A DNA stretch of 64,000 nt from Bacillota bacterium (GTDB lineage Bacteria > Bacillota > UBA4882 > UBA8346). Each line of letters opens with the position of its first letter. Positions within the stretch are counted from its first letter, which is position 1. The notes below the pieces were generated by a model, which worked only from the letters and a program-made list of their open reading frames with translations, was not told where the DNA came from and made no database searches. Made by a program: the position numbers and the translations under genes. Positions 8,388 through 16,454 of the stretch are shown piece by piece. Where the stretch lies: the NCBI GenBank assembly GCA_023417475.1, contig JAEZFP010000054.1, forward strand, positions 62,001-126,000, read 5' to 3'.

Positions 8388-8410
8388 AACAACCTACAGT
8401 GTAGGTTGTT
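8388..8410. promoter_or_regulatory. Perfect 11-bp-arm palindrome upstream of dnaX
   Basis: AACAACCTACA (8388-8398) and TGTAGGTTGTT (8400-8410) around one central G. It ends 11 bp before the ACGGAGG ribosome site of dnaX, so it could be a repressor operator or an mRNA hairpin limiting dnaX translation. No binding protein recognised. Confidence 0.5.
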
Positions 8411-8433
8411 CGTTTGAATAACGGAGGAAATCC

Positions 8434-10050
8434 ATGGAGTATCAAACCCTGTACCGGCGCTGGCGGCCCCGCGGTTTCCAGGATTTTGTGGGACAGAGCC
8501 ATGTCGTGACCACCCTTTACCATGCCATTGAGAATGAACGGGTAGCCCATGCCTATCTGTTCACCGGCCCGCGCGGCACCGGCAAGACCAGTATTGCCAA
8601 GATCTTCGGCAAAGCGCTGAACTGTCTGGAGTTACAAGGGGCCGACCCCTGCGGGCAATGTTCCAATTGTCAGCGGATTGCCGAAGGTACTTTTATGGAC
8701 GTCATCGAGATTGACGCCGCTTCCAACCGCGGCATCGACGAGATTCGCGATCTCCGGGAAAAAGTCCGGTTCGCACCGGCCGAAGGTAAATATAAAATAT
8801 ATATCATCGACGAAGTTCATATGTTAACTACGGAGGCGTTCAACGCTTTGTTGAAAACGTTGGAAGAGCCGCCTAAATTTGTAGTTTTTATCTTAGCGAC
8901 CACGGAGATTCATAAGATTCCGGCGACGATTCTCTCGCGTTGTCAGCGGTTTGACTTTAAACGCTTCTCCATCGCTGAGATCACCGGCCGGTTGCGACAA
9001 GTCTTGACCGCCGAGGGCATTACGGGCTGGACCGAAGCGTCCTTAACAATAATCGCCGAGTACGCCGAAGGCGGCATGCGCGATGCGCTGGGCCTGTTGG
9101 AACAGGCGTTGGCGCACAGTCAAGGCCAATTGGATGAGGACAATGTCCGGGCGATCCTTGGTTTGACCAGCGAGGCGGCGGTTAACGCCATTGCCGCGGC
9201 GCTTGACAGCCGCGATACCGGTCAAACACTAGCGGTTTTGACCCAAGTCAATCAGGAAGGGAAAGACCTATACCAATTTAGCCGTAGTTTGGTCGGGCAT
9301 TACCGGAATGTGTTGCTGGCGGTGGCAGCCGGAACCGCCCCGGTCAACCGGTCGCCGGCCGAATTGGTCCGGGTGATTGAAGTTTTGGCTAACGCCACCA
9401 ACGAGATTAAACGGAGTCAGCAGAGTTCGCTTCCGTTGGAACTAGCCTTGATAAAACTGACTGCGCCGAACTTTGACTATCAGGCGTTGGAAGAACGGGT
9501 GGCCCGGTTGGAGAAGCTACTCGATAATGCGACGGCCCGGGTTGTAACTCCGGCGCCCGTCCCGGTCCCTGTCCAACAGGGGGAAACGGCGGCTCCGCAG
9601 TCGGCTGCGGCAAAACCGGCGCCGGTCGCGCCGCCGGTGCCCCAAGTTGGCGCCGGACTCGCTACCGTAACGGCGACGACCCCAGCGACCGGAAACTCCC
9701 CATTCGCTTGGGATGATTTTTTGGAGGCCGTGAAAAAACGCAAACGGACTTTGGCGGCGTTGGTTCAAGAAGGGACGCCGTTGCAATACGACGAAGTCCA
9801 GTTGGTGGTGGGCCTGCCGCCCAATCTCAAGTTTCATTTGGAAAACCTGGCAATGCCACAAAACCGGGAGCTGCTAGAGAATGTTCTTTTCGAATTGACA
9901 GGCAAAAAAACCCGAATCAGTTGTATTCCGATCACTGACAACGCCACCCCCGCTCCGGAAGCCGCCGCCACGACGGTTCCTGATCCGGTGGCCCAAGCGG
10001 TCGCGCTGTTCGGCGGCGAAATACAACCCATCTTGAAGGAGGAAAAATAG
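8434..10050 (+). CDS. dnaX: DNA polymerase III subunits gamma/tau
   Basis: Clamp-loader ATPase of the replicative polymerase, 538 residues. AAA+ features in order: YRPQ-type start (YRRWRPRGFQDFVGQ), Walker A GPRGTGKTS, a Zn knuckle (CLELQGADPCGQCSNC), Walker B with IIDEVHML, the SRC sensor/arginine-finger block LSRCQRFDFK, then a collar. A Pro/Ala-rich linker at about 370-425 leads to a tau-like C-terminal domain. ATG at 8434 follows GGAGG. It opens the dnaX-yaaK-recR operon typical of Firmicutes. No frameshift slippery site was looked for in detail. Confidence 0.97.
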   Translation: MEYQTLYRRWRPRGFQDFVGQSHVVTTLYHAIENERVAHAYLFTGPRGTGKTSIAKIFGKALNCLELQGADPCGQCSNCQRIAEGTFMDVIEIDAASNRGIDEIRDLREKVRFAPAEGKYKIYIIDEVHMLTTEAFNALLKTLEEPPKFVVFILATTEIHKIPATILSRCQRFDFKRFSIAEITGRLRQVLTAEGITGWTEASLTIIAEYAEGGMRDALGLLEQALAHSQGQLDEDNVRAILGLTSEAAVNAIAAALDSRDTGQTLAVLTQVNQEGKDLYQFSRSLVGHYRNVLLAVAAGTAPVNRSPAELVRVIEVLANATNEIKRSQQSSLPLELALIKLTAPNFDYQALEERVARLEKLLDNATARVVTPAPVPVPVQQGETAAPQSAAAKPAPVAPPVPQVGAGLATVTATTPATGNSPFAWDDFLEAVKKRKRTLAALVQEGTPLQYDEVQLVVGLPPNLKFHLENLAMPQNRELLENVLFELTGKKTRISCIPITDNATPAPEAAATTVPDPVAQAVALFGGEIQPILKEEK

Positions 10051-10377
10051 ATGATGCCCAACATGCAACAAGCGATGAAACAGATTCAAAAGATGCAAGC
10101 GGAGATGGCCCGCGTCCAACAAGAATTGGAACAGAAGACCGTCACTGCCACTGCCGGCGGCGGTGTGATCACTGTCGAAATCAGTGGTAAGTTGGAGTTG
10201 AAAAAGATTGAGATCGACCCGGAAGTGGTCTCCGGCGACGATTTGGAGATGCTGCAAGACCTGATCACCGCCGCGGTTAACGAAGCAATTAAGAAAGCCC
10301 AGGAGTTGGCAGCCAACGATATGGCCAAAGTCACCGGCAATCTGAACATCCCTGGAATGCCGCCGGGACTATTCTAA
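10051..10377 (+). CDS. yaaK: YbaB/EbfC-family nucleoid-associated protein
   Basis: 108 residues, the standard length. An N-terminal coiled coil (QQAMKQIQKMQAEMARVQQE) is followed by the VEISGKLELKKIEIDPEVV strand block and the NEAIKKAQELA helix. EbfC dimers bind DNA with little specificity, and the gene is nearly always between dnaX and recR. AAGGAGGAAAAATAG, which includes the dnaX stop, supplies the ribosome site, so translation is coupled. Two ATG codons (10051, 10054) are possible starts. Confidence 0.95.
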   Translation: MMPNMQQAMKQIQKMQAEMARVQQELEQKTVTATAGGGVITVEISGKLELKKIEIDPEVVSGDDLEMLQDLITAAVNEAIKKAQELAANDMAKVTGNLNIPGMPPGLF

Positions 10378-10379
10378 CA

Positions 10380-10976
10380 ATGTTGTATCCACAAGCAATG
10401 ACCCGGCTCATCCACGAGTTGTCCAAACTCCCGGGAGTCGGGCCGCGTACCGCCCAACGACTGGCTTTTCATATCTTGACCTTAAGCGATTCGGAAGTAG
10501 GGAAACTGGCCGAGGCGCTCCTGGAGGCGAAAGCCCGAATCGGTTTTTGCGCGACTTGCGGGCAGTTGACCGAAGTTTCGCCGTGCGCCACCTGTCAGGA
10601 CCCGGGCCGCGACCGAACCTTGCTTTGTGTCGTTGAAGAAGCCAAAGATGTGATCGCCATGGAGAAAACGCGGATTTTTAAAGGCCTTTACCATGTTTTG
10701 GGCGGCGCAATCTCTCCGCTTGAGGGGATCGGTCCCGAGGAATTGCGAATCAAAGAACTGCTGGAACGGGTGAAAACCGGAACGTTTAAAGAAATGATCA
10801 TTGCCACCGACCCGAACATCGAAGGGGAAGCAACGGCGCTTTACCTAAGCAAAATCTTTCAACCGGTGGGAATCCGGATCACCCGGTTGGCCCGGGGCCT
10901 TCCGGTCGGCGGCGATCTGGAATATATCGACGAGATCACCTTGAGCAAAGCCTTTGAAGGCCGAACCGATCTTTGA
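10380..10976 (+). CDS. recR: Recombination mediator RecR
   Basis: 198 residues, exactly family size. N-terminal helix-hairpin-helix LPGVGPRTAQRLAFHIL, a four-Cys zinc finger (CATCGQLTEVSPCATC), a Toprim domain (LCVVEEAKDV and IIATDPNIEGEATALYL) and the C-terminal Walker-B-like LPVGGDLEYIDEITL. Works with RecF and RecO to load RecA on gapped DNA. The ATG lies 2 bp after the yaaK stop, so it is translationally coupled. An intrinsic terminator follows at 11010, ending the operon. Confidence 0.97.
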   Translation: MLYPQAMTRLIHELSKLPGVGPRTAQRLAFHILTLSDSEVGKLAEALLEAKARIGFCATCGQLTEVSPCATCQDPGRDRTLLCVVEEAKDVIAMEKTRIFKGLYHVLGGAISPLEGIGPEELRIKELLERVKTGTFKEMIIATDPNIEGEATALYLSKIFQPVGIRITRLARGLPVGGDLEYIDEITLSKAFEGRTDL

Positions 10977-11009
10977 CTGTTCGGGATCCAATGTAAGACG
11001 ATTCGTCAG

Positions 11010-11040
11010 AAAAACCGTTTCGTTCCGAGACGGTTTTTTT
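11010..11040 (+). terminator. Intrinsic terminator after recR
   Basis: AACCGTTTCG and CGAGACGGTT arms with a 3-nt loop, then seven T. Confidence 0.85.
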
Positions 11041-11082
11041 CATGCCGCTTGGGCGGAATTGTACCTTGGGCCGAAGCGTTTT

Positions 11083-11113
11083 TTGAAAATATTTCGGATA
11101 TTCGATGTATAAT
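11083..11113 (+). promoter_or_regulatory. Putative sigma-A promoter for yaaL
   Basis: TTGAAA (11083-11088) and TATAAT (11108-11113) with a 19-bp spacer; the -10 is directly preceded by TG. It lies between the recR terminator and yaaL. Confidence 0.45.
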
Positions 11114-11166
11114 CTGCCCTTCACCGGTTCATACTGGTCAATAGCATGAAAGGTGGAGGGATATTG

Positions 11167-11466
11167 ATGAATTCCAAGAAACGGGATCTTTCCGGCGCGT
11201 GCCGCCATTGGATCCGCAACTTTAACGAGTTTTTTCGCTGGGACAACCGCCAAGTAAAAGTCGGAATGCAATCGGAGCTGCCTGATTTATTGGAAGACGC
11301 CCGCCGCGAATGGCGTTACGCTAAACTGTACTTTAATTGCGTCACTGATCCCGACCTGATCGACCACGCAGTCTTATATATGGGCGCGGCGGAGAAAAAG
11401 TACATTTACCTTTTAAAACAGGCTCGGGAGACCGGGTTGAATATTGAACCGGTAATCCTCACCTAA
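11167..11466 (+). CDS. yaaL: YaaL-like DUF2508 family protein
   Basis: 99 residues, basic and helical, with ELPDLLEDARREWRYAKLYF and DLIDHAVLYMGAAEKKYIYL as the recognisable DUF2508 core. The family has no known function; the gene sits between recR and bofA as in Bacillus subtilis. The start at 11167 (ATG) is preceded by GGAGGG; an upstream in-frame codon at 11146 would add seven residues and lacks a good site. Has its own promoter-like sequence after the recR terminator. Confidence 0.8.
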   Translation: MNSKKRDLSGACRHWIRNFNEFFRWDNRQVKVGMQSELPDLLEDARREWRYAKLYFNCVTDPDLIDHAVLYMGAAEKKYIYLLKQARETGLNIEPVILT

Positions 11467-11596
11467 GTCAAAGCGGTTGGGGTTTTGCGATTACTCCGGT
11501 CTAAAATTAAACCTCCTTCAATAGAATGAAATAGCCCCGGAGGACTGTGCGTCAAAAGCCGTTGGGGTTGATTTGATCGAAAAAGGGGGCGTTGGG

Positions 11597-11863
11597 ATGT
11601 CGACCGGAATGATCATAACTTATCTGGTGGTATTGGGGATCATGTATCTGCTCGGCAAAAGTTGTTGGAAGCCGTTGTTTTTTTTGTTTCAGATTTTATT
11701 CCAAGGGGCTTTGGGCGGAGTCGGAATCTATCTCGTCAATCTCTTACTAAACCTTTGGCAACTGGAAGTGCCTTTGAATCCATATAACTCGTTGGTGGTG
11801 GGCTTTTTAGGCTTGCCGGGCATGGGTATGGTTTTGGCGTTAAAGTATTGGATCAAGATCTGA
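11597..11863 (+). CDS. bofA: Pro-sigma-K processing inhibitor BofA family protein
   Basis: 88 residues, two or three hydrophobic segments and the conserved end block VPLNPYNSLVVGFLGLPGMG. BofA sits in the mother-cell forespore membrane with SpoIVFA and SpoIVFB and holds back cleavage of pro-sigma-K. The conserved Asn-Pro-Tyr-Asn is retained. The ATG at 11597 follows AAGGGGGCG; an in-frame start at 11573 is less likely. Its presence together with gin argues that the organism forms endospores. Confidence 0.88.
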   Translation: MSTGMIITYLVVLGIMYLLGKSCWKPLFFLFQILFQGALGGVGIYLVNLLLNLWQLEVPLNPYNSLVVGFLGLPGMGMVLALKYWIKI

Positions 11864-11999
11864 CGGGAAGGACAGACACGGTTCGCCGCTTCCGGGCATA
11901 AAGTATCTAGCGGTAGCGAAAGAGGATTACGCTGCGCTGCCGGCAGGCAAGTCGGTCATTTACTCCGATATTGCCTAATACACAAGTGGAGGTATCGGT

Positions 12000-12194
12000 A
12001 TGACTTCCCCTGCGTGTTTTGGATGTGGCAGCTTTGCGCCGGAAGGATTGGCGATTTGCGGTCAATATCTCTGTAATGAGTGTGAAAGCAAGCTAACGGC
12101 GTCGCAAACGGCGGATTTGGAATATCAGCGCTGGATTGACTGTTTCCGGATGTTTTGGGAACGGATTCAAATTGACCTGGCGGACCTGGAATGA
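12000..12194 (+). CDS. csfB: Gin-like anti-sigma-G factor (CsfB)
   Basis: 64 residues, the same size as Bacillus CsfB. Two CxxC pairs form a zinc-binding knuckle: CFGCGSFAPEGLAICG and YLCNECESKL. Gin/CsfB binds and inhibits the late forespore sigma factor sigma-G (and sigma-E) outside its proper compartment. The ATG at 12000 follows GGAGGTATCGGT. Position between bofA and the yaaO-tmk block matches Bacillus subtilis, where xpaC and yaaN lie between; those two are missing here. The assignment rests on the Cys pattern, size and gene order. Confidence 0.75.
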   Translation: MTSPACFGCGSFAPEGLAICGQYLCNECESKLTASQTADLEYQRWIDCFRMFWERIQIDLADLE

Positions 12195-12261
12195 GGAGTG
12201 GGCGTAAGCCTATTTTTTTTGTCCCTAAAAAGGAAGTCCCAAAAGCCTTGTCGAATTGTAA

Positions 12262-13689
12262 ATGATAATGAAAGACCGATTAGAAAGTGAAAATGAAGCT
12301 CCGTTTTTCGACGGGTTGCTGGCCTATCGCCGGAATCCCGGGCGTTCGTTCCATACCCCCGGACATAAGTCGGGCCGGGGTTTGGAAGCGGCTTGGGCGG
12401 CTTTGGGCAACTGGGCGGAGCTGGATTTGACCGAAATCAGCGGGTTGGATTGGGAAGGAAATTTGCGGGCCGCCGAGGCCAAGGCAGCGCAGCTTTTTAA
12501 CGCCGACGCCAGCTTCTTTTTGACGCAAGGCGCCACCCAAGGAATTCTTGGCGGCATGTTGGGGGCATTTGCCCCGGGTAGCCGGGTGTTGGTTGCAAGG
12601 AACTGTCATGTGGCGGTAGCCAAAGGGTTGATCCTGGCCGATCTGGAACCGGTGTATCTGGAAGTGGACTGGCTGACCGATTGGGATTTGCCGGTCGGAA
12701 TCAATTTGGAATATTTGACTCAGGCGCTGACCCGTTACCCCGACGCTTGCGGTTTAATCTTGACCAACCCAACGTATCAAGGGATTGCGACCGCGTTACA
12801 TCCGATCCGGGAAGTCTTGGGAGAACGGATCTTGTTTGTGGATGAAGCCCACGGCGGGCACCTCGGCTGGTCGGGCCGTCCCGGGTACGAGGCTTCCGCA
12901 GTCGCCGACCTGTGGGTACAAGGAACCCATAAGATTCACGGTTCGTTGACCCAGACCGGGTTGTTGCATTTATCCGGCAAGCGATTGACGGTAGAGCGGA
13001 TCCGCCAAGGGATGGAACTGATCAGTTCGACCAGCCCTTCCTTTCTCCTCATGGCGTCATTGGACTCGACCCGTCGTTATTTGGCCAGCGAGGGCCGGGC
13101 TTGGTTCGAAGAACGCTTACCCCGAGTGGCGGAGTTGAAACGGCGAATCAGCCGTTTGCCGGGGTTCGTATTGTTGGAAGAAACCGTCCTGAAGACGGGC
13201 GGGTTGGACCCGTGGAAGATCGTATTGGCCTCCGACCGCTGCAGTGGTTTGCAGTTGGAACGGATTTTAGTGAAACAATTTCAGATTCAGCCGGAGTACG
13301 CCGACCGGCGGCAAGTGACCCTGTTTTTAACGCCCTGGCAGGAACCGGTGGTTTGGGAAAGCTTATACCGGGCATTACAATGGATCGGCAACAGCGCCGT
13401 CCCGGCAACGGCCGGCAACGACCGGCAGCAGCTACGTTTGGGAATTCCGCCGTTGCGTATGAAACCCCGCGCGGCTGTGAACGCCGACCCGGAATGGGTG
13501 GGATTGGACGCGGCGGCGGGACGGATTGCGGCGGCGGCGGTAACTCCCTACCCGCCGGGAATCCCGGTAATCGCTCCGGGCGAGTTGATTCGTTCCGAAG
13601 AGTTGGACGGGTTGTTGCAACTGGCGCGTTGCGGTGGAACCATTCGCGGCGTAACCGCCGACGGAATGATTAAGGTAGTAAAGGATTAG
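12262..13689 (+). CDS. yaaO: Orn/Lys/Arg decarboxylase-like PLP enzyme (YaaO type)
   Basis: 475 residues, a fold-type I PLP enzyme without the N-terminal wing domain of large decarboxylases. Motifs: FHTPGHKSGRG at the start, SFFLTQGATQGILGG (phosphate contacts), FVDEAHGGHLGW (Asp that pairs with the PLP nitrogen) and VQGTHKIHGSLTQTG with the Schiff-base Lys. Substrate of this small branch is not known from the sequence; lysine or arginine is likely. Lies upstream of tmk with only a 3-bp gap, as in Bacillus. The ribosome site is weak, and ATG at 12268 is an alternative start. Confidence 0.88.
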   Translation: MIMKDRLESENEAPFFDGLLAYRRNPGRSFHTPGHKSGRGLEAAWAALGNWAELDLTEISGLDWEGNLRAAEAKAAQLFNADASFFLTQGATQGILGGMLGAFAPGSRVLVARNCHVAVAKGLILADLEPVYLEVDWLTDWDLPVGINLEYLTQALTRYPDACGLILTNPTYQGIATALHPIREVLGERILFVDEAHGGHLGWSGRPGYEASAVADLWVQGTHKIHGSLTQTGLLHLSGKRLTVERIRQGMELISSTSPSFLLMASLDSTRRYLASEGRAWFEERLPRVAELKRRISRLPGFVLLEETVLKTGGLDPWKIVLASDRCSGLQLERILVKQFQIQPEYADRRQVTLFLTPWQEPVVWESLYRALQWIGNSAVPATAGNDRQQLRLGIPPLRMKPRAAVNADPEWVGLDAAAGRIAAAAVTPYPPGIPVIAPGELIRSEELDGLLQLARCGGTIRGVTADGMIKVVKD

Positions 13690-13692
13690 AAA

Positions 13693-14337
13693 ATGACATT
13701 ACAGGGACTTTTTATAACTTTGGAAGGGCTTGACGGTTGCGGTAAATCAACTCAAGCTAAAATGTTGGCCGAATCCCTGGTAAGCCAAGGCCATCAGGTA
13801 GCGCTCACCCGGGAACCGGGCGGAACGGCGTTGGCCGAAGCGATTCGCAACTTGATTCTCACTCCCACCGCCGAAGAGTTGGATCCGATGGCGGAGATTT
13901 TGTTATATGCGGCGGCCCGGGCCCAACATGTCAATTCGTTGATCAAACCGGCGCTAGCAGCGGGACAGATTGTCATCTGCGAACGGTTTGTCGATTCCAG
14001 TTTGGCCTATCAAGGGTATGGTTTGGGCTATGACCTGGAACTGATTCGCCAGGTTAACCAAACCGCCATTGGGCGGTTTGAGCCGGATCTCACGTTTTTA
14101 CTGGATATCGATTGCGATCAAGGGACCCGGCGGGTCTTGGATCGTTCCCGGGACGGCAATCAGCAAATCGACCGGATTGAAGCGCGGGGAACTACGTTCC
14201 AGGCCCGGGTGCGTCAAGGTTATCTGGCGCTCGCCCAATCCCATCCGCGAATTCAGTTGATTCAGTGTTTGCATAAGGATATTCCCCAAGTCCATGCCGA
14301 GATCCGGGCGACGGTGGCGGCCAAGTTAACCGCTTAA
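13693..14337 (+). CDS. tmk: Thymidylate kinase
   Basis: 214 residues. dTMP to dTDP, essential for DNA synthesis. P-loop FITLEGLDGCGKSTQ, the DR-type block ICERFVDSSLAYQG, TREPGGT which closes over dTMP, and a LID region around DRSRDGNQQIDRIEARG. ATG at 13693 is 3 bp after the yaaO stop. Start and length agree with the family. Confidence 0.96.
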   Translation: MTLQGLFITLEGLDGCGKSTQAKMLAESLVSQGHQVALTREPGGTALAEAIRNLILTPTAEELDPMAEILLYAAARAQHVNSLIKPALAAGQIVICERFVDSSLAYQGYGLGYDLELIRQVNQTAIGRFEPDLTFLLDIDCDQGTRRVLDRSRDGNQQIDRIEARGTTFQARVRQGYLALAQSHPRIQLIQCLHKDIPQVHAEIRATVAAKLTA

Positions 14338-14360
14338 ATTGCGGCCAACTCATAATCCTT

Positions 14361-14400
14361 CCGAAGCCTAACCGTCCATTGAGTCGTTTGGGTTTCGGTA
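14361..14400 (+). terminator. Possible terminator hairpin after tmk
   Basis: CCGAAGCCTAA pairs with TTGGGTTTCGG (two G-T pairs). It is followed by an AT-rich rather than T-only stretch, so it is weak. It overlaps the promoter candidate of the next gene. Confidence 0.35.
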
Positions 14401-14406
14401 TATATA
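14379..14406 (+). promoter_or_regulatory. Putative promoter for darA
   Basis: TTGAGT (14379) and TATATA (14401) separated by 16 bp. Confidence 0.4.
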
Positions 14407-14464
14407 TAAATAAGGCATTATGTGATGGGATTGACATATCGATATGGTGAAGGGGGAGTTTGGG

Positions 14465-14794
14465 ATGAAACTCGTAATCACGATGATTCAAGACCAAGAC
14501 GCGCACAAATTATTAGGAATTCTATCCGAAAACGGTTATACCGCCACCAAACTTGCAAGTACCGGCGGATTTCTGCGGCAAGGCAACACGACGTTGTTTG
14601 TCGGGGTGGAAGACGACAAGGTTCAGGATTTGATGGAGTTAATTAAGGAATCGGCCAAGTCGCGGAAACAATTGGTAACGCCGTTGGCGTCGGTGGGGCG
14701 TTCACTCAACAATTACATGACCGAGCCGGTGGAAGTCACTGTCGGCGGCGCCACCATCTTTGTGGTCGACGTGACGGATTTTGCCAAAGTGTAA
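14465..14794 (+). CDS. darA: Cyclic-di-AMP receptor DarA (PstA, YaaQ)
   Basis: 109 residues, the size of Bacillus DarA. It is a PII-like trimeric protein that binds c-di-AMP: MKLVITMIQDQDAHKLLGIL at the start, TKLASTGGFLRQGNTTLFVGV as the conserved loop and nucleotide-binding block, and the end strand GGATIFVVDVTDF. GGGGGAG precedes the ATG at 14465; a longer reading from 14444 has no site. In the tmk-darA-yaaR-holB-ricT order typical of Firmicutes. Downstream partners of DarA are unknown. Confidence 0.93.
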   Translation: MKLVITMIQDQDAHKLLGILSENGYTATKLASTGGFLRQGNTTLFVGVEDDKVQDLMELIKESAKSRKQLVTPLASVGRSLNNYMTEPVEVTVGGATIFVVDVTDFAKV

Positions 14795-14920
14795 CCGGGT
14801 TCCTCAAAATAAAAAATTAAGTAGCGGTTTGGGATTTTAGGCCGATACTGTTATTAGATCCCTGACTTCAGGGTATCCGGACTTCCGCGAGATACCGTCG
14901 TATTAAAAGGGGTAAACTAC
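14795..14920. other. darA-yaaR spacer with short palindrome
   Basis: CCCTGACTTCAGGG at 14862-14875 folds into a small hairpin and resembles the core of the dispersed CCCTGACCTTCAGG repeat elsewhere in the window. No gene. Confidence 0.35.
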
Positions 14921-15361
14921 GTGCAGATTAAAGTGGATGGCAACAAGCATTTCCCAACGCATAAGGAAGAGGTTCGCAATTCGTGGCTGCGGCCGTCCGG
15001 TTTCGCCCAAACGATGAAAGAGACGGAAGCAGACCGTAAAAAGCAAGTCTGCGAACGTTTGCTTGGCAAGATTGACGTCTTAAGCGCCGAATTGAAAAAG
15101 AAAGCGACTCCGGACGGGATAAAGCGCTATCGCGATTTGATCGTTAATTTTATGAAAGAAGCGCTTAATCAGTCCTATAGCGTAGGTGAGGAGTACCATT
15201 GGGACCGCGAAGGCAATCGCAAGGCCATGGTTAAAGTGAATCAGATCAATCAAGCGTTGGAAGAACTGATGACCGATGTAATGGAGAAGGAAAAAGACCA
15301 TATTGATCTGGTGGCGAAGTTTGACCAGATCCGAGGATTGCTGGTTGACCTTTATTTATGA
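14921..15361 (+). CDS. yaaR: YaaR family protein (DUF327)
   Basis: 146 residues, mostly helical and charged, with the DUF327 core RYRDLIVNFMKEALNQSY and WDREGNRKAMVKVNQINQ. GTG start at 14921 after AAAAGGGG. Function unknown; the gene is almost always between darA and holB in Firmicutes. No membrane segment or signal peptide. Confidence 0.88.
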   Translation: MQIKVDGNKHFPTHKEEVRNSWLRPSGFAQTMKETEADRKKQVCERLLGKIDVLSAELKKKATPDGIKRYRDLIVNFMKEALNQSYSVGEEYHWDREGNRKAMVKVNQINQALEELMTDVMEKEKDHIDLVAKFDQIRGLLVDLYL

Positions 15362-15413
15362 CGGGTTTGGCCGTTACGGCGTGGACGTTTATAGAAGTGG
15401 AGTTTGAAGTGGG

Positions 15414-16355
15414 ATGGACCTTTTTTCGGATATCATCGGGCATCGGGAAGTTACGAAAGCGCTGACGGCGGTATTGGCGAACCGGCGGGTGGGACACGCT
15501 TATCTTTTTTTGGGGCCGTCCGGGATCGGCAAAAAAACTTTGGCGCGTGGTTTTGCCCGGGCTTTGTTGTGCCAAGGAACCAAACGGCTTGACTGTGACT
15601 GTCCGTCCTGTAACCGCTTGAAGTCGGAAAACCATCCCGATTTTATGACAATCGAAGCGAGCGGCAATTCCATTAAAATTGATCAACTGCGGCAATTGCA
15701 GCAAGGGGCTTACTATCGCCCGTTGTTGGGGGAGTGGAAAATCTATTTTTTCCCCGAAGCCGAACTGTTGACGGAAGCCGCGGCCAATAGTTTCCTGAAG
15801 TTACTGGAGGAGCCGCCGGCCGGGATCGTTTTTTTATTTACGGCGGTTCGGGCAGACTATATTCTGCCGACCATTCGTTCCCGGTGCCAAGTTTATCAGC
15901 TCTTTCCGATTGCGGCTGCGGCTGTCCTCCAATGGTTGACGGCCAAAGGTTATTCCGATGCCGAAGCGCGGAGCCGGAGTCAAGCCTGCGAAGGAATTCC
16001 CGGACGAGCGTTGCAAGCCGGTCCGGAGACGTTGCGCCGGAAGACTCACCGCATCCCGGATTTATTGGAACAGAATCTGTTGGAACTGTTAAAGACCGCC
16101 AACGAGTTTGAAAAATGGGACCGTAAGGACCTCGTTGCCGTGTTGCGCGAATGGCAGGTCGAATTGCGAGCGGAACTGTTAAAGGTTCAAACCGCCCGGA
16201 ATCCGTCCGGCGCCGGTAAAACGCTGCTGTATGTGGCGTTAACTGAACGTTTGGTGGAGACCATTCGGATGGTTGAGGCCAATGTCAACCAACGGTTGGC
16301 TTTGGAAAGTTTTTTAATTGGCATGCGGCAAATGGTGATGCAAAATAAGCTTTAA
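15414..16355 (+). CDS. holB: DNA polymerase III delta-prime subunit
   Basis: 313 residues. Clamp-loader subunit, AAA+ fold: FLGPSGIGKKTLARGFARAL (P-loop), Zn knuckle CDCPSCNRLKSENHPDF, and SFLKLLEEPPAG (the LLK(T)LEEPP block). The SRC motif is present in IRSRCQVYQL. ATG at 15414 after GAAGTGGG. It partners with dnaX, found 5 kb upstream, plus holA elsewhere. Confidence 0.94.
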   Translation: MDLFSDIIGHREVTKALTAVLANRRVGHAYLFLGPSGIGKKTLARGFARALLCQGTKRLDCDCPSCNRLKSENHPDFMTIEASGNSIKIDQLRQLQQGAYYRPLLGEWKIYFFPEAELLTEAAANSFLKLLEEPPAGIVFLFTAVRADYILPTIRSRCQVYQLFPIAAAAVLQWLTAKGYSDAEARSRSQACEGIPGRALQAGPETLRRKTHRIPDLLEQNLLELLKTANEFEKWDRKDLVAVLREWQVELRAELLKVQTARNPSGAGKTLLYVALTERLVETIRMVEANVNQRLALESFLIGMRQMVMQNKL

Positions 16356-16454
16356 CATCCTTTGTGAGGTTGTTAAAAGATTTCAATAGATGTCCGCTTA
16401 GCGAACAAATCCGCGATTTGCTCGCTTGAATTGGAGGAAGGAAAGGGTTCGTTC

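Noticed and set aside
8314..8433. Signal recognition particle RNA before dnaX, as in Bacillus
   Set aside because: The GGAA/GNAR loop motifs are not seen and the 120-bp spacer is mostly taken by the palindrome and ribosome site.
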